A stretch of DNA of 64,000 nt from Roseovarius aestuarii (GCF_019966515.1 NZ_JAIMIB010000001.1:1-64000), one strand, 5' to 3'; counted from the first letter of the stretch, positions 18,249 to 27,590 are shown. The notes: a model not told the origin generated them from the letters alone. A program made the numbers and translations.

Positions 18249-18547
18249 GCCAGCACAGAAACGCGGTGATTGGGAAAATGTATTGCCGCCCGACTCGGAT
18301 CTGCGGCGGGTTGCGCCTGCAACGGCACAACTTAACCAAAACGCTATCCTCCGAGTGTAAATTGAGAGCGAATCGGCGGCAACGCCAGGCTGCTCACGGT
18401 CTGGCGCACAGGTAAGCATCGCTCAAAAAGCCGGCTCAATACCGCTCTCGCTATTTCTGGGGAGTTAAAATCCGCGAATACGAAAGAAAATATTAACATG
18501 CTATAGTTGTATTAACTATTCATTAACCCCCGTTAACGAGGCTAAAC
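18249..18547. other. AT-rich intergenic region upstream of the quorum-sensing locus
   Basis: Roughly 300 bases with no credible gene. The last 60 bases are unusually AT-rich for this genome and contain repeated TTAAC/GTTAA-type words before the small ORF at 18548, so this is the likely luxR-locus promoter. No clear -10/-35 pair or terminator could be fixed. Confidence 0.4.
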
Positions 18548-18757
18548 ATGCAAAACGAATGGATACTCGACGTTCTTGCCGACCTTAAGACATTTGCCCA
18601 GCAAAACGGGTTAGGTGTTCTGGCCGAACAGTTGGATGATACACAACTGGTGGCTGCAAGTGAGCTGGCGTTGATTGGGGAAGGACAGATTGCAGATGAA
18701 CGCGGCCCCGCCTATGCGGCTGGATATAATATTGGAGGACTTGGAAGGCGCCTCTGA
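18548..18757 (+). CDS. Small hypothetical protein preceding luxR
   Basis: 69-aa acidic, soluble product beginning MQNEWILDVLADLKTFAQQN and predicted helical. Its 3' end overlaps the start of luxR in a different frame by about 60 bases, so expression of the two is linked. No domain is recognised. Short ORFs of this kind occur before luxR genes in other Roseobacter-group genomes as far as I recall, which favours a real gene, but no function is known. Confidence 0.65.
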   Translation: MQNEWILDVLADLKTFAQQNGLGVLAEQLDDTQLVAASELALIGEGQIADERGPAYAAGYNIGGLGRRL

Positions 18758-19421
18758 ACTGAGCGAGCTGCAGACCGCTATTGAAAATCTGCGCGATCAC
18801 TTCAAGGTTGATCATATGGTCTACCACTGGGTAAGCGGTGCAGGCGATCAGTATGGTTGTGGCACCTACTCCCCCGAATGGGTGCAGCGCTATCTCGAAA
18901 AAGAATACCTGCGGATCGACCCTGTGATACAAGGCTGCTACCAGCGATTTCATCCGGTCGACTGGAAAAGGCTGGATTGGTCCAGTAAGGCAGCGCGCGG
19001 ATTTCAGAAAGAAGCAATTGCACATGGCATTGGAAACCAAGGGTTTTCCGTGCCGGTACGCGGGCCAAACGGCCAATTCGCCCTGTATACGGTTAGCCAC
19101 AATTGCGACGACGACATCTGGGCGGCCTTTACCGAAACCAATCGTCGCGACCTGATCCTGATTGCGCATTACTTCAACCAGAAAGCGCTGGATTTCGAAC
19201 CCGACCGAAAACCCGAACCGGCGCAGCCACTATCCCCGCGCGAAGTAGACGCGCTGACATTGCTGGCCATGGGGTATAGCCGCGCCCAGGTGGCCGAGAC
19301 CCTCAACATCTCGGAACATACGTTGCGGGTCTATATCGAATCCGCCCGTTTCAAACTGGGCGCGATGAACACGGTGCATGCGGTCGCCCGCGCCCTCAGC
19401 CGCGGCCTAATTGTGATCTGA
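18696..19421 (+). CDS. LuxR-family autoinducer-binding transcriptional regulator
   Basis: Acyl-homoserine-lactone receptor and DNA-binding regulator, 241 aa. The ligand-binding domain keeps the invariant W...Y...DP pattern (PEWVQRYLEKEYLRIDPV). The C-terminal HTH is recognisable from LSPREVDALTLLAMGYSRAQ through SEHTLRVYIESARFKLG. The ATG at 18696 is preferred; an upstream TTG at 18675 and a downstream ATG at 18714 are alternatives. The 5' end overlaps the small ORF. luxI lies 165 bases downstream on the same strand, forming a cognate pair. Confidence 0.92.
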   Translation: MNAAPPMRLDIILEDLEGASELSELQTAIENLRDHFKVDHMVYHWVSGAGDQYGCGTYSPEWVQRYLEKEYLRIDPVIQGCYQRFHPVDWKRLDWSSKAARGFQKEAIAHGIGNQGFSVPVRGPNGQFALYTVSHNCDDDIWAAFTETNRRDLILIAHYFNQKALDFEPDRKPEPAQPLSPREVDALTLLAMGYSRAQVAETLNISEHTLRVYIESARFKLGAMNTVHAVARALSRGLIVI

Positions 19422-19586
19422 TTGCATCGCGGTAACGCCGGTTACGCCAACCAGCTACCGGCGGACCCGCTTTGTGCCATGCGGCCCAGAGCAGCGTGAA
19501 AGTGTTGACGCACCGTACGCCACACCGATCAGCTGTTAACCAATATTCTCCAGCTTTGGCTTCGATAACCAGAAAAGGGGAAGCCG

Positions 19587-20171
19587 ATGCTACGCTACAT
19601 TTACGGAAACGACCTGGATAAGTATCCGACCCTCGCCGAGACAATGTTTCAGGATCGGGCCGATCAGTTCAAGACCAGGTTGGAATGGGACGTGAGCGTA
19701 GATGAAGCAGGCCATGAGCGCGACAACTATGACAGTTTGAACCCGCTTTACGTGATCTGGGAAGGCGAAGATGGCTGCCATGGCGGCTCCATGCGGCTGC
19801 TGCCCACCACCGGCCCTACCATGGTGAACGACCATTTCAGCCATCTCAGCGGCGGCGGCCATATTGTCAGCCCCCTGATTTGGGAATGCACCCGATTCTG
19901 CCTGGCGCGCAACGCCAGTTCGCGGATCGCCGCGGCCCTGATGCTTGCCGGAGGCGAGGTGATGCACAACTTCGCCATCAAGCATTATGTCGGCGTTTTC
20001 GATGCCCGCATGGTCCGGATTTATCGCGCCATCGGATCCTCGCCCGATATCGTCGGCTCCGAGGGCGAAGGGCGGGAGCAGATCAGCGTAGGTCTGTGGG
20101 AATTCACCGATGCGGCGCGGGAAAAAGTCGCCAAACGCGCCGATATCAGCCCGGAAACCTCTGAGGCGTGA
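19587..20171 (+). CDS. Acyl-homoserine-lactone synthase (LuxI family)
   Basis: Makes an N-acyl-homoserine lactone from acyl-ACP (or acyl-CoA) and S-adenosylmethionine. The 194-aa product keeps the LuxI signature residues: Arg and Phe in FQDRADQF, Trp in LEWDV, the Asp pair in RDNYD, Arg in GSMRLLPTTGP and the Glu-Thr-Arg block in WECTRFCLA, a form common in alphaproteobacteria. Acyl-chain length cannot be read from sequence. An AAGGGGAAG ribosome site lies before the ATG. A dyad GTAAC-N4-GTTAC at 19432 is a weak lux-box candidate. Confidence 0.95.
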   Translation: MLRYIYGNDLDKYPTLAETMFQDRADQFKTRLEWDVSVDEAGHERDNYDSLNPLYVIWEGEDGCHGGSMRLLPTTGPTMVNDHFSHLSGGGHIVSPLIWECTRFCLARNASSRIAAALMLAGGEVMHNFAIKHYVGVFDARMVRIYRAIGSSPDIVGSEGEGREQISVGLWEFTDAAREKVAKRADISPETSEA

Positions 20172-20323
20172 TTCCAGACCAGCTTTGGCCCTAACGCGCC
20201 GAGACACCCCTATCGCCAGATGGCACATGCCCCGATCACATCACTGCAATCTGCAGCAGCCGCATCTGCCTGAAATTTCTTCTAACTCTGGCCTCTGGGA
20301 TGGCGCGGCTGTAGGGTCGCGCC

Positions 20324-21847
20324 ATGTCCGACTCCAGCCTCACATTCTCCCACGATCAGGCCGATGCCCATGACCGGATAACTGAAATGTTGCGCGGTGC
20401 CGGGATTGATCTGGACGATGCATTGCTGACCCCACCACGGGACGGCAAAGACAGTGTCATGGCCGTAGTCGGCAAAGCCGGATCGGGCAAAACCCTTCTG
20501 CTGGCAGCACTTTACCGGGCGTTGGCAGACGCAGGCGTTGACGTGGTCTCAGGCGATTATGAGGGCCGACGTCGCAAGGATCGCCGCACGCTCGCCATCC
20601 TTGCCCCAACCAACAAGGCCGCCAGCGTTTTGCGAATGCGCGGGGTGCCTGCCACCACCATTCACCGCATCCTCTATACCCCCGTCTACGACCCGGAATA
20701 CGAAAAGATCGCCGAATGGCTGGCCGGTCAGGGAGAACGCCCCGAGATCGAAGACCTGACCGATCAGGCGCTCGACCGCGCGCACGCCTTCTATCAGACC
20801 AACAAATCCATTCCCGGCGCGCTTGCCGCCGCCGGGCTGCGCGGCTCGGATTTCATCACCGGCTGGAAGCGCCGTGAAGAAGCACTGGATGTTGGCTTTG
20901 TCGACGAGGCCTCGATGCTGGATGACAAGCAGTTCGAGGATCTCAAGGAAATCTTCCCGACCTTGCTACTCTTTGGCGACCCGGCACAGCTTGCACCGGT
21001 CAACCAGTCCGGCTCGATGGTGTTTGATGCGCTACCCGCCCCCACCAAGCTGGAACTGCACCGCGTCCACCGTCAGGATGCCGACAATCCCATTCTTGAC
21101 CTCGCGCATTCTCTGGCCGACCCCGATGTCGATTTCCACGCCTTTGAGCAGCTGATCGAAACGGCCGCCGCGCGTGATGAGCGTGTTGTGATGGCTCAAC
21201 GGGTCGAAGTTGATCTGATGGCACGCTCACCGGTGCTGGTCTGGCGCAACGCCACCCGCATCCGTCTGATCAACGCCTTTCGCGCGGTCCACGGCGCACC
21301 CGAAACCGAACTGCTGGAAGGTGAGCCACTGATCTGCGACGGCATCGAGCTGCCGCTGAAACACCGCAAGAAAAGACTCGACCTCGAAGCGCGCGGATTA
21401 ATCAAGGGGGCGCAGACGATCTATCTCGGCCCCGGGCGCAAACCCGGTTTTTCCCGCCTGCACGTGATCGGTGCCGAGGACCCGCAGGTCAGCGCCGCTT
21501 CGATCGTGAAGATCGAAAGACCGGATGAGGAAGAGCCCTTTATCCCCTTCGCCGCCCGCATGGGGGCGACCTTCCTGCACGGCGCGGCGGTTACCATCCA
21601 TAAGGCGCAGGGCAGCCAGTGGCCGGATGTGCAGGTCTTCGCGCCCGACCTCTATGCCGCCTCGCGCATGGGCCGGACCGAGGCCGGACAACCGCTGTGG
21701 AAACGGCTCGCCTATGTCGCCATCACCCGCGCCGAAACCCGCCTGCACTGGGTGGTGCGCAACCGCCTGTCGAAACCGACGGGACCGCTGCGCATTAACG
21801 ATCTGCGCGTCGCACCCGCCCCCCTGGAATTGGAGGCTGAGATATGA
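20324..21847 (+). CDS. Superfamily I ATP-dependent DNA helicase (RecD/Dda-like)
   Basis: 507-aa helicase. Walker A GKAGSGKT lies at about residues 50-57, motif Ia in LAPTNKAASVLRMRG, Walker B in GFVDEASML, motif III in LLFGDPAQLAPV and the C-terminal UvrD_C_2-like block HGAAVTIHKAQGSQWPDVQV then AYVAITRAETRLHWV. It resembles exonuclease V alpha-type (RecD2/Dda) 5'-3' helicases but lacks the long N-terminal region of RecD2. A distinctive insert with DLTDQALDRAHAFYQTN follows the motif Ia area. The SDR gene overlaps its stop by ATGA. A role in repair or replication restart is inferred. Confidence 0.88.
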   Translation: MSDSSLTFSHDQADAHDRITEMLRGAGIDLDDALLTPPRDGKDSVMAVVGKAGSGKTLLLAALYRALADAGVDVVSGDYEGRRRKDRRTLAILAPTNKAASVLRMRGVPATTIHRILYTPVYDPEYEKIAEWLAGQGERPEIEDLTDQALDRAHAFYQTNKSIPGALAAAGLRGSDFITGWKRREEALDVGFVDEASMLDDKQFEDLKEIFPTLLLFGDPAQLAPVNQSGSMVFDALPAPTKLELHRVHRQDADNPILDLAHSLADPDVDFHAFEQLIETAAARDERVVMAQRVEVDLMARSPVLVWRNATRIRLINAFRAVHGAPETELLEGEPLICDGIELPLKHRKKRLDLEARGLIKGAQTIYLGPGRKPGFSRLHVIGAEDPQVSAASIVKIERPDEEEPFIPFAARMGATFLHGAAVTIHKAQGSQWPDVQVFAPDLYAASRMGRTEAGQPLWKRLAYVAITRAETRLHWVVRNRLSKPTGPLRINDLRVAPAPLELEAEI

Positions 21848-22578
21848 AATCCATTCTTATCACCGGCGCAAGCTCGGGCATTGGGGCCGCCACCGCGCGT
21901 GCATTCATCGACGCAGGCTGGCGGGTCGGCCTGCTGGCCCGGCGCGCCGAACGGCTTGAGACCCTGACCGACGGCATTGAAAATGCCGTTCCGCTGGTGG
22001 CCGATGTCACCAACGCCGAGGCCATGCAAGAAGCCTTCGTCAGTTTCACCCGGCCCACAGGCCGGCTTGATGTGCTTTTCAACAACGCTGGCCTCTTCGG
22101 CCCCTCCGGTCCGATTGACGAGGTGCCGGTTGATGCCTTCGATGAGGTGATGAACGTCAACATCCGCGGCATGTTCATTGCCGCGCGCCTTGCCTTCGCG
22201 CAAATGCGCAAACAAACGCCTCAGGGCGGGCGTATCATCAATAACGGCTCGCTTTCGGCGCATAATCCGCGTCCCGGATCGGTCTGTTATACGACCTCAA
22301 AACACGCGATCACCGGGCTCACGCGTACGCTGTCACTGGATGGTCGCAGCTATGACATCGCCTGCGGCCAGATCGACATCGGCAATGCCAGAACCGAACT
22401 GGTCGAAGACCTCAACAAACGCGCCCAGGCCGCCAACCCCGATCAACCGCTGATGCCGATGATGAATGTCGAGGACGCCGCGCGATCCGTTCTGCACATG
22501 GCGCAAATGCCCGCCAGCGCCAATGTGCAATTCATGACCGTGATGGCGACCAAGATGCCCTATATCGGCCGCGGCTGA
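21844..22578 (+). CDS. Short-chain dehydrogenase/reductase
   Basis: NAD(P)-dependent oxidoreductase with Rossmann fold, 244 aa. The cofactor loop is TGASSGIG at residues 7-14, with NNAG and the catalytic serine in NNGSLSAHNPRPGS followed by the Y-x-x-x-K pair in CYTTSKHAITG. The Arg-Arg after the second strand (LARRAERLE) favours NADP. Substrate unknown. It begins inside the helicase stop (ATGA), which indicates one mRNA, though no functional link is obvious. Confidence 0.92.
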   Translation: MKSILITGASSGIGAATARAFIDAGWRVGLLARRAERLETLTDGIENAVPLVADVTNAEAMQEAFVSFTRPTGRLDVLFNNAGLFGPSGPIDEVPVDAFDEVMNVNIRGMFIAARLAFAQMRKQTPQGGRIINNGSLSAHNPRPGSVCYTTSKHAITGLTRTLSLDGRSYDIACGQIDIGNARTELVEDLNKRAQAANPDQPLMPMMNVEDAARSVLHMAQMPASANVQFMTVMATKMPYIGRG

Positions 22579-22687
22579 CCGCGTCGTCCTGATGCCGCTA
22601 CCCGAGGTGGGCGGCCCGAGGAGGATGGCGGAGCCAGACGACGAGACATCCTGCGTGCGCAAAGCGCACTCAATCTGACACCAAAAC

Positions 22688-23443
22688 CTAACCGCGCCGC
22701 AACATCTGGAACGCAGCCGCAGCCCCCCAACCCGCAGCAATCGCAATCGCCAGCGACATCAGCCCGTAGATCATCGGCTGCTGGCGCGACAGGTTGAACA
22801 GCCATCGTTCAACGCCAACTTTGCGCACGTCGATTGTCGTCTCGAATTGCGAAACCACATAGCCCCTGCGCGTCAGGAATATGCGAGTGGCATAGTCGCC
22901 CTCAGTCAGGTTCGAGGGTAATTGAATAGAGGTGCGAAACAGCGTCTGCTGATCCAGCGCCACGGCCCCTTCCAGCAATTGATAGGATCTGTTTTTCTTG
23001 CGGATACGGATCACCGCCTCGGAAAAGCTCTGCGGGCTTTTCACATGCGGCGACGCGCCCACCAGCCGGATCGCCTTGGGGATCGAAATCCGGTGCCGCA
23101 AATCCTCGATCTGTGCCAGCACCTCTTTCAGCGGACCGGTGGTGGCCACCGCATAGAAACTCGGCGCCTCCTTCACGTCGACCGCATCGGTATTGACCCA
23201 GATGCCAAGCTTCTTTTCCTTGCGACGTACGGTCAGCGGCACCGAAGGACCGGCAATGGTAACAATCACCTCGAGCGGCTCATCGGCAATCGGCGCCTCA
23301 CGCTTGACCGCGCCGAAAACCAGCAGTTCCGAGCCGTCGAACGTGGCCGTGATCGCCACCTCGTCCGCACTCAGCCCCAATACCACCTCTTCTGCACGAA
23401 GCGGCAGCGCGGCAAGGCAGAGAAGGAGCAATAACCGCAACAT
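22688..23443 (-). CDS. TIGR02186-type membrane-anchored periplasmic protein
   Basis: 251 aa with an N-terminal signal peptide (MLRLLLLLCLAALPLRAEEV), a beta-rich periplasmic domain and one C-terminal transmembrane helix (MIYGLMSLAIAIAAGWGAAA) close to the end. The pattern matches the TIGR02186 family of alphaproteobacteria, which is nearly always adjacent to a TauE/SafE exporter. The start codon overlaps the exporter stop (TGATG). It likely acts as an accessory to sulfite or organosulfonate export; the biochemical role is not established. Confidence 0.87.
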   Translation of the reverse strand: MLRLLLLLCLAALPLRAEEVVLGLSADEVAITATFDGSELLVFGAVKREAPIADEPLEVIVTIAGPSVPLTVRRKEKKLGIWVNTDAVDVKEAPSFYAVATTGPLKEVLAQIEDLRHRISIPKAIRLVGASPHVKSPQSFSEAVIRIRKKNRSYQLLEGAVALDQQTLFRTSIQLPSNLTEGDYATRIFLTRRGYVVSQFETTIDVRKVGVERWLFNLSRQQPMIYGLMSLAIAIAAGWGAAAAFQMLRRG

Positions 23444-24357
23444 CAGTGCCCGCCTCCCGTGCCGATGGAATAGAGCTCGGACGGCATGATCAGCAGATCA
23501 AGCGCCAGTTTGAAGCAGACTGCCAGCACCATTACCGCCAGCAGGATGCGCAGTTGTTCGGCTGGCAATCTGGTCCCGATCCGCGTGCCCACCTGCGCGC
23601 CTACCACGCCACCGATCAGCAAGAGAACCGCCAGCGCCACATCAACCGTATAGTTGGTGGTCGCGTGCAGCATCGTGGTGAAAGCGGTCACGAAAATGAT
23701 CTGGAATAGCGACGTGCCGACAACCACCTTCGTGGGCATCCCCAGCAGATAGATCATCGCAGGCACCATGATGAACCCGCCACCGACGCCCATGATCGCG
23801 GCCAGAATGCCCACCAGCACACCTACGATCAGCGGCGGTATCACGCTGATATAAAGCCCGGATGTCCGGAACCGCATCTTCAGCGGCAGTCCATGTATCC
23901 AGTTGTGTTTCTTGCGCTTAGGCGCCCTGCCAGATCGCGTATTGCGGATCGCGTTCAGGCTTTCGATGAACATCATCGCGCCGATGATGCCCAGAAAGAC
24001 CACATAGCACAGCTTGACCAGCAGATCGACCTGGCCCAGCGACTTCAGGTAGTTAAAGACAACCACCCCAAGCGCCGCGCCGGCCAGACCGCCGATCAAC
24101 AGCACCGTACCCATCCTCAGATCCACCGTCTTTCGCCTGAAATGCGCCAGCACACCGGAAAACGATGAGGCCACGATCTGGTTGGCTTCGGTCGCGACCG
24201 CCACAGCGGGCGGGATGCCAATGAAAAACAGCAATGGCGTCATCAAGAAGCCGCCGCCAACCCCGAACATCCCCGACAAAATCCCGACCAATCCGCCAAG
24301 TCCGAGCAGCAGGAAAGCATTAACCGACACTTCGGCTATGGGGAGGTAGATTTGCAT
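23443..24357 (-). CDS. Sulfite exporter TauE/SafE family permease
   Basis: Inner-membrane protein of 304 aa with about eight transmembrane helices and the two family repeats GILSGMFGVGGGFLMTPLL and GILAAIMGVGGGFIMVPAM. TSUP proteins move sulfite, sulfoacetate or related anions out of the cell. Together with the overlapping TIGR02186 gene it forms a two-gene operon. It probably removes sulfite made during degradation of organosulfur compounds such as taurine or DMSP-derived products; no such catabolic gene is in this window. Confidence 0.92.
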   Translation of the reverse strand: MQIYLPIAEVSVNAFLLLGLGGLVGILSGMFGVGGGFLMTPLLFFIGIPPAVAVATEANQIVASSFSGVLAHFRRKTVDLRMGTVLLIGGLAGAALGVVVFNYLKSLGQVDLLVKLCYVVFLGIIGAMMFIESLNAIRNTRSGRAPKRKKHNWIHGLPLKMRFRTSGLYISVIPPLIVGVLVGILAAIMGVGGGFIMVPAMIYLLGMPTKVVVGTSLFQIIFVTAFTTMLHATTNYTVDVALAVLLLIGGVVGAQVGTRIGTRLPAEQLRILLAVMVLAVCFKLALDLLIMPSELYSIGTGGGH

Positions 24358-24492
24358 GGGCTGTCCTAGCGCCTAGTTCATGCAAATTGCAAGGTACCAG
24401 AACCGCTGAAATGCCGCAGGTCTGATCAATTTTCTGAATCTGGACTTAATTGTATATCAATCTGGACTATGACTGCCGAGTTTAATCCCGGT

Positions 24493-25113
24493 TCAGCCCC
24501 GGTCTGTGGCCAGTTTCACCGCCGCAACGGTGAAAAACACCCCCAGCCCCCCCGATATCCAACGGCGCGCCCGGCGGTAGAAAGCGACCACTGGCCGGGT
24601 AGAGAAGGTTACCGCATAGGCAACATGACCAAGAACCGATATCACCGTGGCACTCACGATCAGTGCCACACCCAGCCACGCTGGCGCAGTGGGCTCCAGC
24701 CCGATGCTAACAATTGCTATCCAGTGCAACGCTGCCTTGGGGTTTGTCATCTGCACCGTCAGCCCGCGCCAGAAAAGGTTGTCGCCCTGGGTCACCTCGG
24801 GCACCAGTTGATCGCCCGGTGTCGCCGCCGATCGGAACGCCTTCCATGCCAGCCACAACAGATAGGCTGCTCCGACCAGTTTCAGCACGACCATTGCGCC
24901 CGCATAGCGCGTCATCAGTGCCGACAACCCCGCCACCGTCAGCGTCGCCCAGATGCCCGATCCGATACCGACACCCAGGGCAAGTGCGGCGCCTTGTTTG
25001 CGGCCCCGGTCCATTGATGTGCCGATCACGGCCAGAATATTCGGCCCGATGCTGATGAAACCGATGCTGAAAATGCCAAGTGCCAGAAACAGGCTCGCCA
25101 GATGGTCGCTCAT
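24493..25113 (-). CDS. LysE/RhtB-family amino-acid exporter
   Basis: 206-aa membrane protein with about six helices. The N-terminal motif GPNILAVIGTSMDRGRKQGA and the later MTNPKAALHWIAIVSIG are characteristic of the LysE/RhtB superfamily. The ATG at 25113 is used; a long upstream extension in the same frame is not hydrophobic and not family-like. It lies 22 bases downstream of a second LysE-type gene, so both are probably co-expressed. Substrate unknown; threonine, homoserine or lysine analogues are typical. Confidence 0.9.
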   Translation of the reverse strand: MSDHLASLFLALGIFSIGFISIGPNILAVIGTSMDRGRKQGAALALGVGIGSGIWATLTVAGLSALMTRYAGAMVVLKLVGAAYLLWLAWKAFRSAATPGDQLVPEVTQGDNLFWRGLTVQMTNPKAALHWIAIVSIGLEPTAPAWLGVALIVSATVISVLGHVAYAVTFSTRPVVAFYRRARRWISGGLGVFFTVAAVKLATDRG

Positions 25114-25135
25114 AAGATGTCTCCTTCTGCTCTGA

Positions 25136-25771
25136 TCAGACTTTTCCGGTAGCCAATTTGCTGGCGGCGAAAATGAAAAACACGCCCAAGCCCCCCTCAA
25201 TCCAGCGCCGCCCGGCCGCATAGGCGCGGCGCAGAGACGGGGCCGATAATGCCACGGCCCAGGCGCCGTGGCAGAAAAACGAAATCAGGAACGCCCCGGC
25301 GATGAACAGCGCCATGACAGCAGGACCGGCGCCTTCGACCGCGCCGACAGAGGCGATGGCGAGCCAAAAAGCAATAGCCTTGGGGTTGGTGACCTGCAAC
25401 AGATACCCGGTTGCGAAGTGTCTGAATACCGAACGCGTCTCGCCCTGCATCGGTTGCAATACCGGCGGGTTCAACGCTTTACGGAACGCCCCCCAGGCGA
25501 GATAGAGCAGATAGGCCGCACCGATGAGGCGCATCAGGCTCATCGCCCAGGCCGCCTGCGACAAGAGCAACCCAACCCCCAATATCGTCAGCAGGTTGAT
25601 TGTCAGGCTGCCCGTGGCAATACCCAGCGTCGCCACCAATGCGGGTGCACGGCCCTGCGATGTGGCAATACCGATCAGCATCGCCACCGAGGGTCCGGGC
25701 GAGGATGCACCGACCAGCAGGATGGCATACGCAGCAATAAAGCCGGGCAGGAACGGGGCAAGATCAACCAT
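25136..25771 (-). CDS. LysE/RhtB-family amino-acid exporter (paralogue)
   Basis: 211-aa membrane protein, six predicted helices, with the family motifs SPGPSVAMLIGIATSQGR and QVTNPKAIAFWLAIASVG. The C-terminal WIEGGLGVFFIFAASKLATG closely parallels WISGGLGVFFTVAAVKLATD in the downstream neighbour, indicating tandem duplication. It is first in the two-gene unit. Specificity of each copy cannot be assigned. Confidence 0.9.
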   Translation of the reverse strand: MVDLAPFLPGFIAAYAILLVGASSPGPSVAMLIGIATSQGRAPALVATLGIATGSLTINLLTILGVGLLLSQAAWAMSLMRLIGAAYLLYLAWGAFRKALNPPVLQPMQGETRSVFRHFATGYLLQVTNPKAIAFWLAIASVGAVEGAGPAVMALFIAGAFLISFFCHGAWAVALSAPSLRRAYAAGRRWIEGGLGVFFIFAASKLATGKV

Positions 25772-25873
25772 ATCAGTCTCCTAAACGGTATATGCCGGGT
25801 GGCATTGTCAACCACGTTAACCGACCCTACTGACCAAATGCTTCGGCAACGGTCGAACTATGCTCGAAATCCG

Positions 25874-26293
25874 TCAAAGGAGTAATTTCTGCAAGATCAG
25901 CGCATCAACCTGATGGCCGTCCTGCCGGGTGTAATAGCCTTTACGGCAGGCGATTTCTGCGTAGCCTTCAGCAAGATAGAGCGCCAGCGCGGCATTGTTG
26001 TCCCGCGCCACCTCCAGAAACGATATCTCAGCGCCTCGGTCTTTGGCCGCCGCTTCATAGGCACGCAATGAGGTACGGCCCAGCCCTCGCCGTTGCTGGT
26101 CAGGATCCGTGGCGATGGTCAACAACTCCGACTCGCCTGCGATTACCCGGCCTAGCGCAAAAGAGCTTGTGTCACCCACGCGGAAGACATGCGCACTTGC
26201 CAGCAAGTCTGCAAATTCCGGCGCTGACCACGCCCGCCCCTGCCCGGCAAAGGCACGTGCATGCAGGCGGGCCAATTGGTCAGGAGTCATCAT
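25874..26293 (-). CDS. rimI: Ribosomal protein S18-alanine N-acetyltransferase-like (RimI)
   Basis: GNAT-fold acetyltransferase of 139 aa. The acetyl-CoA binding loop is visible as IATDPDQQRRGLGRTSL, followed by FLEVARDNNAALALYLAEGY, the segment typical of RimI. Two adjacent ATGs (26293, 26290) could start it. It overlaps the tsaB 3' end by 14 bases; tsaB-rimI pairing is common in bacteria. The length is slightly short for RimI, so another GNAT substrate cannot be excluded. Confidence 0.87.
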   Translation of the reverse strand: MMTPDQLARLHARAFAGQGRAWSAPEFADLLASAHVFRVGDTSSFALGRVIAGESELLTIATDPDQQRRGLGRTSLRAYEAAAKDRGAEISFLEVARDNNAALALYLAEGYAEIACRKGYYTRQDGHQVDALILQKLLL

Positions 26294-26945
26294 CCAGAAT
26301 CACCGGCGGTACGTCGCGAGAGGGGGCGGCATCCGCCGGTTTGAGGTAAAGCGGTGCAGGGGGTGTTATCGTCACGTTGAACCGTCGCGCCGCGGCAATC
26401 CGTGCAATCGCTTCCGCCAGAGGGTAGAGCGGTATTACAGGCTGCAGCGGTGCCTCCAGATACAACGCTTCGACCGACGGGAAGGCTACAAAGTGCGGCT
26501 CCGCCTTGCTGGGATAGTCGGGAAACTCGTTCGGACCGCAAATAACGGGCGCACCTTCCGACTGACCGTTCAAAATCTGAATATAAGTCTTGTCCGCTGG
26601 CCCCTTCACAGCCGCGACGGCGTTACCTAGCCCGAAGGCGAGCGCCTGAAAGGTGGACACCCCCACCGCCGGAACATCCAGCGCCAGCGCCAGCCCCCGC
26701 GCGGCGGAAACGGAAATGCGAATGCCGGTGAAATTGCCGGGGCCGATGCCGACCCCGATCGCATGAAGGTTTGCCCAGGTCTCGTTGGCCTCGGTCAAAA
26801 GCTCTTCCAGCAGTATCATCAGCCGTTCGGCCTGTCCGCGCGCCATCGTTTCCGTTCTAGCCGCGACGATACGGTCCCCACGCAACAAAGCGGCCGCGCA
26901 ATGCGCGGCCGATGTGTCAAATCCCAGAACCAGTGGTTCAGACAC
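26280..26945 (-). CDS. tsaB: tRNA threonylcarbamoyladenosine biosynthesis protein TsaB
   Basis: ASKHA-fold partner of TsaD in making t6A37 on ANN-decoding tRNAs. 221 aa with the N-terminal LGFDTSAAHCAAALL, the conserved GIGPGNFTGIRISVSAARGL block and ALALDVPAVGVSTFQA. The likely start is GTG at 26945, with TTG at 26948 just upstream as alternative. It overlaps the nfu stop region and the rimI start, giving a tight nfu-tsaB-rimI run. Confidence 0.94.
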   Translation of the reverse strand: MSEPLVLGFDTSAAHCAAALLRGDRIVAARTETMARGQAERLMILLEELLTEANETWANLHAIGVGIGPGNFTGIRISVSAARGLALALDVPAVGVSTFQALAFGLGNAVAAVKGPADKTYIQILNGQSEGAPVICGPNEFPDYPSKAEPHFVAFPSVEALYLEAPLQPVIPLYPLAEAIARIAAARRFNVTITPPAPLYLKPADAAPSRDVPPVILDDDS

Positions 26946-27501
26946 CAACAGGGCGTACCTCGGTCACTTCGGGGATGTAGTGCCGCAGCAGGTTCTCGAT
27001 CCCCATCTTCAGGGTAATGGTGGACGAGGGGCATCCGGCGCAGGCCCCCTGCATATGCAGGTAAACCACGCCGCGCTCAAACCCGTGGAAGGTAATATCG
27101 CCACCATCCTGTGCCACGGCGGGGCGCACGCGGGTATCCAGCAATTCCTTGATCTGGCCCACGATCTCGGCATCCTCGCCGCTATGTTCGGCATGACCCG
27201 AGGGTGCAGCGCTGGCGCCGGTCATGATCGGCTTGCCCGATTGGAAATGCTCCATGATCGCGCCCAGAATGGCGGGTTTGACATGGTCCCACTCGGTTTC
27301 GTCCGATTTGGTGACGGTCACGAAATCATTGCCGAAAAACACGCCGGTAACGCCCTGCACCTTGAAAATGCGCGCGGCAAGCGGCGATTGCTCAGCGCCT
27401 TCGGCACTGGGGAAATCAGCGGTGCCGGTTTCCAGCACGGTCTGGCCGGGCAAGAATTTCAGTGTCGCCGGGTTGGGCGTGGATTCGGTCTGGATGAACA
27501 T
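26938..27501 (-). CDS. NifU-family Fe-S cluster carrier (Nfu type)
   Basis: 187 aa with an N-terminal Nfu domain (MFIQTESTPNPATLKFLPGQ, about 1-90) and a C-terminal NifU domain carrying the cluster-binding cysteines in CAGCPSS. Such proteins carry [4Fe-4S] clusters to targets and are important under oxidative stress or iron limitation. The GVFFGNDFVTVTK segment is also typical. It overlaps the tsaB start by several bases. A clear plain ATG at 27501 starts the conserved N-terminus. Confidence 0.94.
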   Translation of the reverse strand: MFIQTESTPNPATLKFLPGQTVLETGTADFPSAEGAEQSPLAARIFKVQGVTGVFFGNDFVTVTKSDETEWDHVKPAILGAIMEHFQSGKPIMTGASAAPSGHAEHSGEDAEIVGQIKELLDTRVRPAVAQDGGDITFHGFERGVVYLHMQGACAGCPSSTITLKMGIENLLRHYIPEVTEVRPVGV

Positions 27502-27590
27502 GAGGCAGCCCCTTTTCGCGTCTGCATCTGATATGCGCCCGGGGGGGCGTCAAGTCAAGGTTTGGAACGATTCTAAACTGACAGTAGCTG

